From Bordetella parapertussis (GTDB lineage: Bacteria; Pseudomonadota; Gammaproteobacteria; Burkholderiales; Burkholderiaceae_B): DNA of 64,000 nucleotides. Below the pieces are notes generated by a model. That model saw only the letters and a program-made list of their open reading frames with translations, did not search any database and was not told the DNA's origin. A program made the translations under genes and the position numbers. Location: assembly GCA_945872285.1 (NCBI GenBank), contig CAMBZR010000002.1, forward strand, positions 1 to 64,000. The letters are read 5' to 3'. Of the stretch, positions 41,805-50,490 are shown one piece after another. The first letter of the stretch is position 1; each line of letters begins with the position of its first letter.

Positions 41805-43028
41805 TCATTTACGCAGACCCTTTAAGTACGTCGAATAGGCCGCAGGATCAGAGGGCAGGTCTTGCACATAGATCCACTTACCCTTTTGCCATTGAAACGC
41901 ACCATTTGACGTGTATGCCTGTCCGTTTTGATCAAACATTATGCCCGCAACGGGGAGGTATTTCATCACCGCCTCTGCGGGCACACCGATCTTGTAGGCC
42001 GCCGCTGCGACCTTCAGCGGATCGCTTGCGCTACCAACTGCTTCGATCGCATTTTTTAATACATACACTTGGTCATACGCGTAGGGTGAGCTTGGCGATG
42101 GGGGTGTGCCGTATTTTTTTGTGTAGTTCGCGACATATGTCTTCGCGGTAGCGCCCAAGGCCTCAAGGGTCAGCTCAGTCGGGCGCAAATCCCACACGCC
42201 TTCCATTTGCTCGGTGGTGGCGACCTTTAAAAACTGCTCTTCGCTGCCGCTCGTGAAACCATAGCGTGCCACCTTCATGCCCATTTCAACCGATTGCCGG
42301 TACACAAACGCGGCTGGCTCGATGTAACCCAATACCAGTATTGCATCAGGATTCAAGGCCCGCACCTTGGTCAGTTGCGGCGTCATATCACGGTCTTTTA
42401 GACCAAAGGTTTCTTTGGCAATAATCTTACCGCCACCTTTTACAAACTCTTTTTCAAACGCTTCAAGATATTGCGTATAGAAGCCCACATCTAAGGAACC
42501 AATCACCGCGATATTTTTTGCGCCTTTACTCGCCACAAACGTACCCGCCGCTGCACCCGTAAAATCTGCAGGTGGCCGCGTGCGCAGCAAGTTTGTTGCA
42601 CCCAAGGTCGTGATGCTGCGCTCGGCCGCATTACCCACCAGCATTAAGACCTTTTCTTTACCAATAAAAGAAGCGACGGCGCTAGTGGGGCCAGAACAGC
42701 AAAACCCAACAATGTATTGAGCGTTATCACGATCGATCAGCTTGCGCACGGCGTTCGTGCCTTCCGTTGGATTCGCTTTATCGTCATACGCAACAACGTT
42801 AAGCTTATAGGTATCGGCGCCAGCTTTAATCCCGCCTTTCGCATTGATCTCTTCCGCAGCCATTCTGACCGCATTGGCCTGAGGCAAACCGTACACGGCA
42901 CCCGGCCCGGTCAGTGAATCATTTAGGCCAAGCGTCAATTGCTTTTCAGCCGCGCCAGCAAATGCCATCGCTACGGCCAAAGCACTGCCTAGCATGCACG
43001 ACACCATTGTTGAGTTACGAGTTTTCAT
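41805..43028 (-). CDS. ABC transporter substrate-binding protein (LivK-like)
   Basis: A 407-residue type I periplasmic binding protein with a signal peptide of about 27 residues (ending AFAGAAEK). It has the LTLGLNDSLTGPGAVYGLP and KLNVVAYDDKANPTEGTNAV segments seen in amino acid and aromatic acid binding members of the family. A strong AGGAGAG site lies 8 nt before the ATG. A 143-nt gap from LivF suggests a separate promoter, useful for making more binding protein than permease. The ligand is unknown. Confidence 0.9.
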   Translation of the reverse strand: MKTRNSTMVSCMLGSALAVAMAFAGAAEKQLTLGLNDSLTGPGAVYGLPQANAVRMAAEEINAKGGIKAGADTYKLNVVAYDDKANPTEGTNAVRKLIDRDNAQYIVGFCCSGPTSAVASFIGKEKVLMLVGNAAERSITTLGATNLLRTRPPADFTGAAAGTFVASKGAKNIAVIGSLDVGFYTQYLEAFEKEFVKGGGKIIAKETFGLKDRDMTPQLTKVRALNPDAILVLGYIEPAAFVYRQSVEMGMKVARYGFTSGSEEQFLKVATTEQMEGVWDLRPTELTLEALGATAKTYVANYTKKYGTPPSPSSPYAYDQVYVLKNAIEAVGSASDPLKVAAAAYKIGVPAEAVMKYLPVAGIMFDQNGQAYTSNGAFQWQKGKWIYVQDLPSDPAAYSTYLKGLRK

Positions 43029-43103
43029 ATTTTGCTCTCCTGATGTTTTGAAAAATTCTAGTTAAGATAAATGTCTTTTGAATAAAACCTTTACTAATTA
43101 AAT

Positions 43104-43113
43104 TGACTAGTCA
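43104..43113. promoter_or_regulatory. 10-bp palindrome upstream of the LivK-like gene
   Basis: TGACTAGTCA is a perfect palindrome in the 143-nt gap between the LivF and LivK-like genes. The position, about 76 nt upstream of the binding-protein ATG in an AT-rich leader, fits an operator or promoter-proximal site. The regulator is unknown. Confidence 0.3.
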
Positions 43114-43171
43114 TCACCCGACAATCAACGCATTCTGGTCTTGACTGCAAACCGCACGGCAAAATGAAATC

Positions 43172-43873
43172 TCAATGCCCCAGGTACGCCTTACTCACCT
43201 CTGGATGCGACAGCAATTCAGCGCCGCTTCCCTCTAAAACAATTTCACCCGCCTCGTACAGATAAGCGTGATCTGCTAGGCCAAGAGCCATCTTTGCATT
43301 TTGTTCAACTAACAAAATTGTCGTGCCACGCGCTTTGATTCGCGCCAGTGTTTCACCCACTTCTTGCACGATCTTAGGCGCAAGCCCTAGCGACGGCTCA
43401 TCAAAAATACACAATTTTGGACGCGACATGAGTGCTCTGGCAATCGCAAGCATCTCTTGCTCGCCGCCCGATAAGGTACCCGCCATTTGCAGCGCACGTT
43501 GGCGCAAGACGGGAAACATTTCAAACATCTCTTGCAGATCGTCTGCCTCTTTGTTGTCTCGCCGCGTGTGGGCACCCATTTTCAAATTCTCGAGCACAGA
43601 CATTGCACCAAAGACTTGACGACCCTCAGGGCACATCGTAATGCCGTGGCGCACGATCTGATGGCCCGGTAAGCGTTCGAGCGAGACGCCTTCAAACACA
43701 ATTGACCCTGCTCGCGAAGGCAGCAGACCAGTAATACATTTCAAGGTCGTGCTTTTCCCGGCACCATTCGCACCAATCAGTGAGACGCATTGGCCAGCCT
43801 TGACCTCAAAGCTCACGCCGTGCAAGACATCTGTCTTGCCATAGCCCGCGAATAGGTTATTGACCCGCAGCAT
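43172..43873 (-). CDS. ABC transporter ATP-binding protein LivF
   Basis: A 233-residue ATPase of the LivF type. Walker A is GANGAGKST, the signature is LSGGEQEMLAIARAL, and Walker B is LCIFDEPSLGLAP, followed by LVEQN with the switch residue in its usual place. It starts immediately after the LivG stop (43874), so translation is coupled. It should heterodimerise with LivG and power the LivHM permease. Confidence 0.93.
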   Translation of the reverse strand: MLRVNNLFAGYGKTDVLHGVSFEVKAGQCVSLIGANGAGKSTTLKCITGLLPSRAGSIVFEGVSLERLPGHQIVRHGITMCPEGRQVFGAMSVLENLKMGAHTRRDNKEADDLQEMFEMFPVLRQRALQMAGTLSGGEQEMLAIARALMSRPKLCIFDEPSLGLAPKIVQEVGETLARIKARGTTILLVEQNAKMALGLADHAYLYEAGEIVLEGSGAELLSHPEVSKAYLGH

Positions 43874-44641
43874 TTAGTGATCGACTCCCAAATACGCATC
43901 GATCACGGCAGGGTCCGCACGCACCTCAGCGGGCGTTCCATCAGCAATTTTTTGTCCAAAGTTCAGCACAGCAATACGCTGACAAACCTCCATGATTAAG
44001 CCCATGTGGTGCTCAATCACTAAAACCGCTACGCCTCGGTCACGGATCCGCAAAATGATCTCTGACAACTCTGCCCGTTCTTTGGCAACCATCCCCGCTG
44101 CGGGCTCATCAAGCAGCAAGACCCGCGGCTCGGTTGCAAGCGCGGTCGCAATCATTAACAATCGTTGCTGCGCGGATGAAATCGCTGCCGCCGGCAAGTG
44201 CGCAACATCGAGCAACCCCATAAACTCAAGCAAGTCTGCTGCGCGCTCTCGTTGAGCCGCGTCTTCATGGCGATAGGACTTAGCCCGAAAAATCGCTTGC
44301 GACGCCTTGGTCTTGAAGCGAGTGTGCGCTCCTAACAGCACCTGTTCCAGCAAGCTAAATTCAGGAAAAAGACTCGTCGTTTGGAAGGTGCGAGCAAGGC
44401 CGAGTGCCACACGCTGACCGATGGTCGCAGTCGAAACATCATGGCCACCTAGCAAAATCTGTCCGCGTGTGGCGCGCATCGTGCCCGAAATCAAATTTAC
44501 GCTAGTCGACTTGCCCGAGCCATTCGGACCGATCAAGCCAATGATTTCACCCGCAGCGATCTCAAGCGTCAATCCTTTGACGGCTTGGACGCCGCCAAAA
44601 TTTTTATCGAGTTCGCGCACGACAAGTACGGACTCAGTCAT
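43874..44641 (-). CDS. ABC transporter ATP-binding protein LivG
   Basis: A 255-residue ATPase of the LivG type. Walker A is GPNGSGKST and Walker B is VLLLDEPAAGM, with IEHHMG as the switch. The signature motif is unusual: where family members read LSYGQQ or LPYGQQ, this one reads ISSAQQ, losing the Gly that contacts ATP in the partner. The LivF signature is normal, so one composite site may be weak. It is the first gene of the eight-gene operon and faces the TetR gene across 260 nt. Confidence 0.9.
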   Translation of the reverse strand: MTESVLVVRELDKNFGGVQAVKGLTLEIAAGEIIGLIGPNGSGKSTSVNLISGTMRATRGQILLGGHDVSTATIGQRVALGLARTFQTTSLFPEFSLLEQVLLGAHTRFKTKASQAIFRAKSYRHEDAAQRERAADLLEFMGLLDVAHLPAAAISSAQQRLLMIATALATEPRVLLLDEPAAGMVAKERAELSEIILRIRDRGVAVLVIEHHMGLIMEVCQRIAVLNFGQKIADGTPAEVRADPAVIDAYLGVDH

Positions 44642-44765
44642 GTGTCGCGCTCTTTGTCTTTGTTTGACCCATCAACATCTGTACACACATCTTTGTTTCA
44701 CTTCAGACAAGGCCCGCCCGCAAAGTCAACGGCGACGCGCAGTTAAGTTGTAATGGTGCCGATAT

Positions 44766-44780
44766 TAGACCGATCGTCTA
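44766..44780. promoter_or_regulatory. Candidate TetR-family operator TAGAC-N5-GTCTA
   Basis: TAGAC (44766-44770) and GTCTA (44776-44780) are perfect inverted arms around CGATC, in the 260-nt gap between the divergent LivG and TetR genes. AcuR/NemR-type TetR proteins are known to bind TAGACC-containing palindromes, and the TetR encoded here resembles AcuR. It could control the liv operon and its own gene. Around it the DNA is AT-rich and no consensus promoter was fixed. Confidence 0.5.
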
Positions 44781-44901
44781 TAAAATCGATTGGTATTTAC
44801 CCTTGATTAATAATTTCTAAGAGAAAGTGTTATATATCATGTAAATAGAAGTTTATATCCGACTGATTTTTCGTTTTTTTAAATAATTATTAAATTAATT
44901 T

Positions 44902-45582
44902 ATGGGTACCCTTCACGCCTTCGCCGCACCTGACGGCACCCGCACAGATGTCGTGTCAGACGCAGAGATGCAGTTCAAGCACGCCCGTTCGCTAGCGGCC
45001 AAGCAACGCGGCGATACCCGTTCGGCAATCATCTGGTGCGGCACTGAACTGCTAACAGAGCGCGGCTTTCAAATCACGGGTATCGATGAAATTTTGTCTA
45101 TTGTCGGTGTACCCAAGGGCTCTTTTTATTATTACTTCAAGAGCAAACGCGAGTTCGGTGTCGCAGTCGTCGATAACTATGTGCAGTTTTATGCCCAGAA
45201 GATGGCTCTGCTGTTTGACAACCCCCAGCGTACCCCCTTGCAACGTCTGCAAGATTTTGTCGACGACGGCAAGCTCGGTATGGCCAAATACGATTTCAAA
45301 CGAGGCTGCCTGATCGGCAACATGGGGCAAGAACTTGCGGCGCTAAACGAAGAATTCAGAGATCGGCTTGAGCAGGTGATGCAAACATGGGAGGCTCGCG
45401 TGACAGCCTTATTTCAACTCGCCCTCGAACGTGGCGAAATCGCGCAAAGCCACGACCCTGAAAGCCTGTCGCAATTTTTTTGGATCGGCTGGGAGGGTGC
45501 GATTTTGCGCTCGAAGCTCACCCGCAGCGTTGCGCCGCTTGATCACTTTTCGCAAATCTTTTTTAATAAAGTACTGACGTAA
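44902..45582 (+). CDS. TetR family regulator, AcuR/NemR-like
   Basis: A 226-residue regulator. The helix-turn-helix lies at about residues 57-76 (GIDEILSIVGVPKGSFYYYF). The ligand domain carries RGCLIGNMGQELAAL and FFWIGWEGAILR, both typical of the AcuR/NemR group. Those proteins sense electrophiles such as acryloyl compounds or enals. By position it should control the divergent liv-ACAD-ligase operon. The first ATG at 44902 lacks a Shine-Dalgarno; ATG 44968 is an alternative that would drop a 22-residue extension. The inducer is not known. Confidence 0.87.
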   Translation: MGTLHAFAAPDGTRTDVVSDAEMQFKHARSLAAKQRGDTRSAIIWCGTELLTERGFQITGIDEILSIVGVPKGSFYYYFKSKREFGVAVVDNYVQFYAQKMALLFDNPQRTPLQRLQDFVDDGKLGMAKYDFKRGCLIGNMGQELAALNEEFRDRLEQVMQTWEARVTALFQLALERGEIAQSHDPESLSQFFWIGWEGAILRSKLTRSVAPLDHFSQIFFNKVLT

Positions 45583-45594
45583 CATCGCGCTAAA

Positions 45595-45606
45595 TAGCGT
45601 ACGCTA
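45595..45606. repeat. 12-bp perfect palindrome downstream of the TetR gene
   Basis: TAGCGTACGCTA lies 13 nt after the TetR stop. It may be an operator for the sulfatase gene or part of a terminator. It lacks a loop and T-tract. The remaining 170 nt to the sulfatase start show no clear promoter. Confidence 0.3.
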
Positions 45607-45778
45607 AAAGCACAATTGCGCAGGAATCGAGCTTTTTCAACGAGTAAAATTTTTTTCTAGGCTTGTGACAACTCGGGCGATAACATTTCAGGTATTATTT
45701 GACGTAATAAAAATTCGCTTGCGCTTTCCGAGGCGAGTCTCCCGGTCATTACCGCCCAGCGGCTAGACCTATCGTTTG

Positions 45779-47332
45779 ATGAATCGACGACTTATGAAAC
45801 TCAATTTCAAAAAAACTCTTCTCGCAGCCTCGATCGCAGGCACGCTACTAGCCGGTCAAGCACTTGCCGCTGATCCGCCAAACATTCTGATCATCTGGGG
45901 TGACGATATTGGCCAGTTCAATATCAGCGCCTACAACAACGGCATGATGGGCTACAAAACCCCCAACATTGATCGCATTGGCAAAGAAGGTGCACTGTTT
46001 ACTGACTGGTATGGCCAGCAAAGCAGCACCGCCGGTCGCGCTGCGTTTATTACCGGGCAGTCACCCATTCGCACCGGCTTAACCAAAGTCGGCTTGCCAG
46101 GCATGCCTGAGGGCATGAAAAAAGAAGACCCAACCTTAGCCACGCTGCTGAAAGCGAAAGGCTATAAAACGGGTCAGTTCGGTAAAAATCACTTGGGTGA
46201 CCGTGACGACATGCTGCCCACGGCACACGGCTTTGATGAGTTTTTTGGCAATCTGTACCACCTCAATGCTGAAGAAGAGCCCGAAAACCCTGATTACCCC
46301 AAAAATCCAGAGTTCAAAAAGAAGTTTGGTCCGCGCGGCGTTATCCATAGCTTTGCCGGCGGCAAAATCACTGACACTGGCCCCCTGACGCGTAAGCGCA
46401 TGGAAACCATCGACGACGAAGTCATGGTCAAAACGCTTGATTTTATGGATCGCGCCAAGCAAGAGAAAAAACCTTTCTTTATCTGGTGGAACTCAACCCG
46501 GATGCATATCTTTACGCATCTCAAAGCGGCCTCACAAGGTAAAACCGGTTTGGGCGTGTATGCCGATGGCATGGTCGAGCACGACGGGCACGTGGGTCAG
46601 TTGCTTGAAAAACTCAAAGCGCTTGGCTTAGACGAAAACACCATCATCATGTATTCAACTGACAACGGCGCCGAGACCTTTACCTGGCCCGATGGCGGTA
46701 CCACCATGTTTAGAGGCGAGAAGAATACCAACTGGGAAGGCGGCTACCGCGTACCCACCATGATCAAGTGGCCGGGTGTGATCAAACCTGGCACGATCAA
46801 CAACGACATCGCGGCCCACGAAGATATGCTCACCACCTTGGTGGCGGCCGCTGGCGATAAAACCGCCAAGGCAGACCTCAAGACCGGTCGCAAAATCGGG
46901 GATATGACCTACAAGGTGCATCTTGATGGCTATGACTTAGGCCCAGCCCTCAAGGGTGAAGCCACGTGGCCGCGCAAAGAGTTTATTTACTGGACAGACG
47001 ATGGCAGTGTGGCGGCCTTGCGTTACGACAACTGGAAAGTCACCTTCTTAAAACAAGAAGCTGAGGGCTTGAAAGTATGGCAACAGCCTTTCACTCAGCT
47101 ACGCGCCCCCACGCTCACCAATCTGCGGATGGATCCGTTTGAACGTGCCGAGCAAGAACATGCCATGGGTTATCAGCGCTGGTATCTAGATCGCATGTTT
47201 GCGATTGCACCGGCCGCAGCCTACGTGGGCCAGTGGTTGCAAAGCTTTCGCGAATTTCCACCACGTCAAAAGCCAGGGAGCTTCAATCTTGATCGCGTGA
47301 TGGAAATGGTGTCTAAGCCTGCGCAAAACTAA
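45779..47332 (+). CDS. Arylsulfatase, Ser-type (formylglycine-dependent)
   Basis: A 517-residue secreted sulfatase. The signal peptide covers about residues 1-31 (LLAGQALAA). Metal and active-site segments include IIWGDDIGQFN near residue 40 and the maturation motif SSTAGR. In that motif Ser83 or so is the residue converted to formylglycine, in a C/S-x-P/A-x-R pattern with Ser and Ala. Later segments YSTDNGAETFTWPDGG and GGYRVPTMIKWPG are typical. It hydrolyses sulfate esters in the periplasm. A radical-SAM maturase gene faces it, which fits, since Ser-type enzymes need anSME. The start is ATG 45779 or 45794; neither has a good ribosome-binding site. Confidence 0.9.
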   Translation: MNRRLMKLNFKKTLLAASIAGTLLAGQALAADPPNILIIWGDDIGQFNISAYNNGMMGYKTPNIDRIGKEGALFTDWYGQQSSTAGRAAFITGQSPIRTGLTKVGLPGMPEGMKKEDPTLATLLKAKGYKTGQFGKNHLGDRDDMLPTAHGFDEFFGNLYHLNAEEEPENPDYPKNPEFKKKFGPRGVIHSFAGGKITDTGPLTRKRMETIDDEVMVKTLDFMDRAKQEKKPFFIWWNSTRMHIFTHLKAASQGKTGLGVYADGMVEHDGHVGQLLEKLKALGLDENTIIMYSTDNGAETFTWPDGGTTMFRGEKNTNWEGGYRVPTMIKWPGVIKPGTINNDIAAHEDMLTTLVAAAGDKTAKADLKTGRKIGDMTYKVHLDGYDLGPALKGEATWPRKEFIYWTDDGSVAALRYDNWKVTFLKQEAEGLKVWQQPFTQLRAPTLTNLRMDPFERAEQEHAMGYQRWYLDRMFAIAPAAAYVGQWLQSFREFPPRQKPGSFNLDRVMEMVSKPAQN

Positions 47333-47346
47333 ATCGAGTTCGCCTT

Positions 47347-47372
47347 AATTCAGCGTTAACTTCAGCTGAATT
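47347..47372. terminator. Hairpin between convergent sulfatase and maturase genes
   Basis: AATTCAGC (47347-47354) and GCTGAATT (47365-47372) form a perfect 8-bp stem with a 10-nt loop in the 56-nt gap between stops at 47332 and 47389. Only TTT follows on the plus strand, so it is a weak bidirectional terminator candidate. Confidence 0.5.
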
Positions 47373-47388
47373 TCGCCTGCACTTAGCC

Positions 47389-48639
47389 TTAACGCAAATG
47401 GCCCAGCTGTCGCAAAATACGCACGACATCTGGGCCAATGTGTTCATAAAACCGATATAGCCCTGAGCACAAATAATTCAGCCCAGCTTCGCCTTCACGT
47501 GTTTTGATGAGACGATTTTTGGGGCACTCACCCCAGCACAGTTTTAAATAATCGCACTCGCGGCACTGCTTGGGCAAGGTGTCACGCTTATCCATTCCAA
47601 ATTTTTCTTGTGTGGCTGAAAACGCTAAATCGCCCAAATGTGTTTGTTTGATTGTGCCAAGTTTATATTCTGGATATACGAAGTGATCACACGAATATAC
47701 CGTGCCGTCATGCTCAAGGGCCAAGCCTTTGCCGCAAAACTCGGCCTGCGTGCACGTTTGCGCGGGCATCCCTGCAGCTTGCGCCACAGCGGTTTCAAAC
47801 AGATTGACATGAACGCGACCATAGTCAGTCGCCAACCACTCATCCCACACGCCCGATAAAAAACTGCCATAGTCGTCTGGGTTAACCGACCAGTCGGTGA
47901 CGATCGACAAGGGATGACCCGGCTTTGCGCGCGCACTATCTTGCAGAGGCGCGCCAGTAAAATCCATTTTTGCTGGCGCCGCTTGCTTAAACGCACGCGG
48001 CTCAACTGCGGGATTAAATTGCACCCGCCACGTTCCGACTTCGTCGGCCAAAAAGCGGTAGACCTCTTTAGGATGCAGCGCATTGCGGCGATTCACAACG
48101 CATAACGCTGCAAAGGATACGTCAGCATCTACCAAGCGCTTTGCCGCATTCATCACAAAATCAAAGGTTGGCTTGCCGTTGTTGGTTTTTCGATAAGTAT
48201 CATGCAACTCGCGCGGGCCGTCGATCGACAGGCCCACATGAAAATGATTGTCTTTTAAAAATCGCACCCAATCGGCATCTAATGCGATGCCGTTGGTTTG
48301 CAAATCATTTTCTATTTTTTGATTAGGCTTTGCATACTTATTTTGCAAGTCCACGACTTGCTGATAAAACGGCAATCCCATTAAGGTAGGCTCGCCACCT
48401 TGCCACGAAAATACCACTTGCTCGCCAGTTTGGCTTTCGATGTACTGCCGCACATATTGCTCAAGCGTGGCGGCATCCATTCGAGCATGTTTGGGCTGCT
48501 CAAGCAGTTCAGTCTTGTGCAGATAAAAACAATAATCGCAATCGATATTGCACTCGGCACCCGAAGGCTTGGCCATCGTGTGATATCGATAGTGCCTTCC
48601 CGTGGGCAACGGCGGCAAGTTATGCGTGGGCAGTGTCAC
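47389..48639 (-). CDS. Anaerobic sulfatase maturase (radical SAM/SPASM)
   Basis: A 416-residue radical-SAM enzyme. The [4Fe-4S]-SAM motif CNIDCDYC (CxxxCxxC) is at about residues 30-37, followed by FSWQGGEPTLMG. The C-terminal SPASM cysteines occur in CTQAEFCGKG, YSCDHF and QCRECDYLKLCWGECPK, which bind two more clusters. It oxidises Ser or Cys in a sulfatase to formylglycine before export. The convergent sulfatase carrying a Ser-type motif is its obvious client. Length is normal for anSMEs. It may be cotranscribed with the SYLF gene 58 nt upstream. Confidence 0.93.
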   Translation of the reverse strand: MTLPTHNLPPLPTGRHYRYHTMAKPSGAECNIDCDYCFYLHKTELLEQPKHARMDAATLEQYVRQYIESQTGEQVVFSWQGGEPTLMGLPFYQQVVDLQNKYAKPNQKIENDLQTNGIALDADWVRFLKDNHFHVGLSIDGPRELHDTYRKTNNGKPTFDFVMNAAKRLVDADVSFAALCVVNRRNALHPKEVYRFLADEVGTWRVQFNPAVEPRAFKQAAPAKMDFTGAPLQDSARAKPGHPLSIVTDWSVNPDDYGSFLSGVWDEWLATDYGRVHVNLFETAVAQAAGMPAQTCTQAEFCGKGLALEHDGTVYSCDHFVYPEYKLGTIKQTHLGDLAFSATQEKFGMDKRDTLPKQCRECDYLKLCWGECPKNRLIKTREGEAGLNYLCSGLYRFYEHIGPDVVRILRQLGHLR

Positions 48640-48697
48640 TGAAAACCATTCAGACTAGTTAGAAGATGGCGCAGACATATGTTCAAGACGCATACGC

Positions 48698-49252
48698 TCA
48701 CTTAGTGATCTTGGTAATCTTGTTACCCTGAATCCCAATGCCTGCCATCAAGCCTTTTTGATTGAAGATAAACGCATAAATATCGTCTTGCATCGTAGTC
48801 GTGGTGTGTGTCACGCCTTTGCCCTGATCCATCACCACAATGCTTGGGCCAACGCCAACTTCAAAGCCCTGGGTCGAATCAAGCGCTTTCAAGGCGCTTT
48901 CGGTCATGAAGAACATCGCATAGCCGTACTCTTGCACACCTGCCTGAAAGCCATACGAGGCCCCGCCCGTATTGTAGTAAGCCGCCGCTTTGCCGCCGCG
49001 CCACAACACGCCCTCGCCAAATTGACCGCCCACGATGAGGCCGGCTTTCTTAACATCCGGAAACACTAGCATGGCCACTGCGTGCTTGCTCAGAGCGTGC
49101 GCCGAAGCATTTTGGGCAATCAACGAGTTTAAGGCGGCTTGCGAGGTACGCTCGAGTGTCGCGCGATCTTCAGCGCGCGCAACTATCGACAAACAAAGTG
49201 CTGCGACCGCACTTACCAAAACAAAAAAACGGACTGCTTTTTGGAACATCAT
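48698..49252 (-). CDS. SYLF/YSC84-domain lipid-binding protein
   Basis: A 184-residue exported protein. The signal peptide covers about residues 1-27 (SIVARAED). The rest is a SYLF domain: HALSKHAVAMLVFPDVKKAG, GGQFGEGVLW, ASYGFQAGVQEYGYAMFF and VGVGPSIVVMDQG. Related proteins bind phospholipids or phosphoinositides, and in bacteria the role is unknown. GGAGG precedes ATG 49252. It is 58 nt upstream of the maturase and may share its transcript, though no functional link is known. Confidence 0.9.
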   Translation of the reverse strand: MMFQKAVRFFVLVSAVAALCLSIVARAEDRATLERTSQAALNSLIAQNASAHALSKHAVAMLVFPDVKKAGLIVGGQFGEGVLWRGGKAAAYYNTGGASYGFQAGVQEYGYAMFFMTESALKALDSTQGFEVGVGPSIVVMDQGKGVTHTTTTMQDDIYAFIFNQKGLMAGIGIQGNKITKITK

Positions 49253-49343
49253 GAAACCTCCAGAATCAGTGAAACGGCTGAACCCAAAAAGAGCCTGACC
49301 GCTTTATCAAAAAATGCCAACTGGCAAAGCAAAATACCCTAAA

Positions 49344-50327
49344 CTATTTTTTCTCAAGCCCTGAGATGTCAACCATCTCGCCCCAGAGCTTGTAATTATT
49401 GGCAACAAACTGACTAAACTGCGTGGGGCTTTCACTAGTTACCACTTCGGTACCCAAGGCCACGAGTTTACGTGCTGTTTCAGGATCAGCCAGAGCACGA
49501 TTGAGTGCGCCATGGAGTTTGTCGATAATCGGTTGCGGCGTATTTTTCACCGCAAACATGCCAATCCATGCCCCTAAATTAAAACTGCCTAGGCCTTTTT
49601 CTTCGATCGTAGGCACGGAAGGGTCCATCACCGTGCGTTTTGTTGTGCTCACTACCAACGCGTTCAGGCGCCCTGACACCACATGCGGATACACCGTCAC
49701 CATCGTGTCAAACGTGGCGTCCACGTTGCCACCAATCACATCGGCCTGAGATTGTGTGCTGCCTTGATAAGGCACGTGCACCATTTTTACCCCAGCTTTG
49801 TTCAGCATCAACAACATCACGAGATGGCTGGTCGTGCCATTTCCAATCGAAGCATAAGTCAAAGCCTCTGGATTTGCCTTGGCGTAAGCAATATATTTTT
49901 CAAAGGTATCGAGCCCTTTAGTTTTGTTGCTCACCAACAAAAAAGGCAACCACGACGTTTGGCCAATCGGTGCAAAATCCGTCAAGGGCGAATAAGGCAG
50001 ATTTTTCATCAGGTGCGCAGCCGTGCCCATCGGCGCGGTCGCGCTCAACAGCAAGGTGTACCCATCGGGTTGCGACTTAGCGACCTCAGCGGGGGCTAAG
50101 GTGCCGCCTACGCCCGGCTTATTTTTGATGATGATGGGCTGACCAAGATCTTTACTCATCTTGTCGGCCAAAATTCGACCAACCGAATCGGTGGAGGTGC
50201 CGGGCGGAAATCCAACCCAGATGGAAAGGGGTTTATCAGGATAAGCGCCCTGCGCCTGGGTCAGGGTCGAGAACGATAGTGCCAAGAAACAGGCGCTGGT
50301 GAGCGCAAAGGATCGAAGCAGCTTCAT
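49344..50327 (-). CDS. Bug-type substrate-binding protein
   Basis: A 327-residue periplasmic protein with a signal peptide ending TLTQAQG. Motifs are VGFPPGTSTDSVGR, IIIKNKPGVGGTLAPAE, HVPYQGSTQSQAD and VPTIEEKGLGSFN. The usual PPGGxxD is PPGTSTD here. GGAGG lies 10 nt before ATG 50327. It is divergent from the cupin gene at 50491 and may be coregulated with it. No membrane partner genes lie nearby. Confidence 0.9.
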   Translation of the reverse strand: MKLLRSFALTSACFLALSFSTLTQAQGAYPDKPLSIWVGFPPGTSTDSVGRILADKMSKDLGQPIIIKNKPGVGGTLAPAEVAKSQPDGYTLLLSATAPMGTAAHLMKNLPYSPLTDFAPIGQTSWLPFLLVSNKTKGLDTFEKYIAYAKANPEALTYASIGNGTTSHLVMLLMLNKAGVKMVHVPYQGSTQSQADVIGGNVDATFDTMVTVYPHVVSGRLNALVVSTTKRTVMDPSVPTIEEKGLGSFNLGAWIGMFAVKNTPQPIIDKLHGALNRALADPETARKLVALGTEVVTSESPTQFSQFVANNYKLWGEMVDISGLEKK

Positions 50328-50490
50328 AGGGTGAGCCTCCTTAGGTTTATCGTCTAGATTTGGGTAAAGTCTAACGCGAAACCGCCTGTTTCAGGCTAAA
50401 AATTGCCGCCTCAGTCGACAGCGGGCATGCCAGACGGGTAAGATTCAGCTAAATAAAATTATTCATGAGTATTTTTAGGGATTGTCCGAC

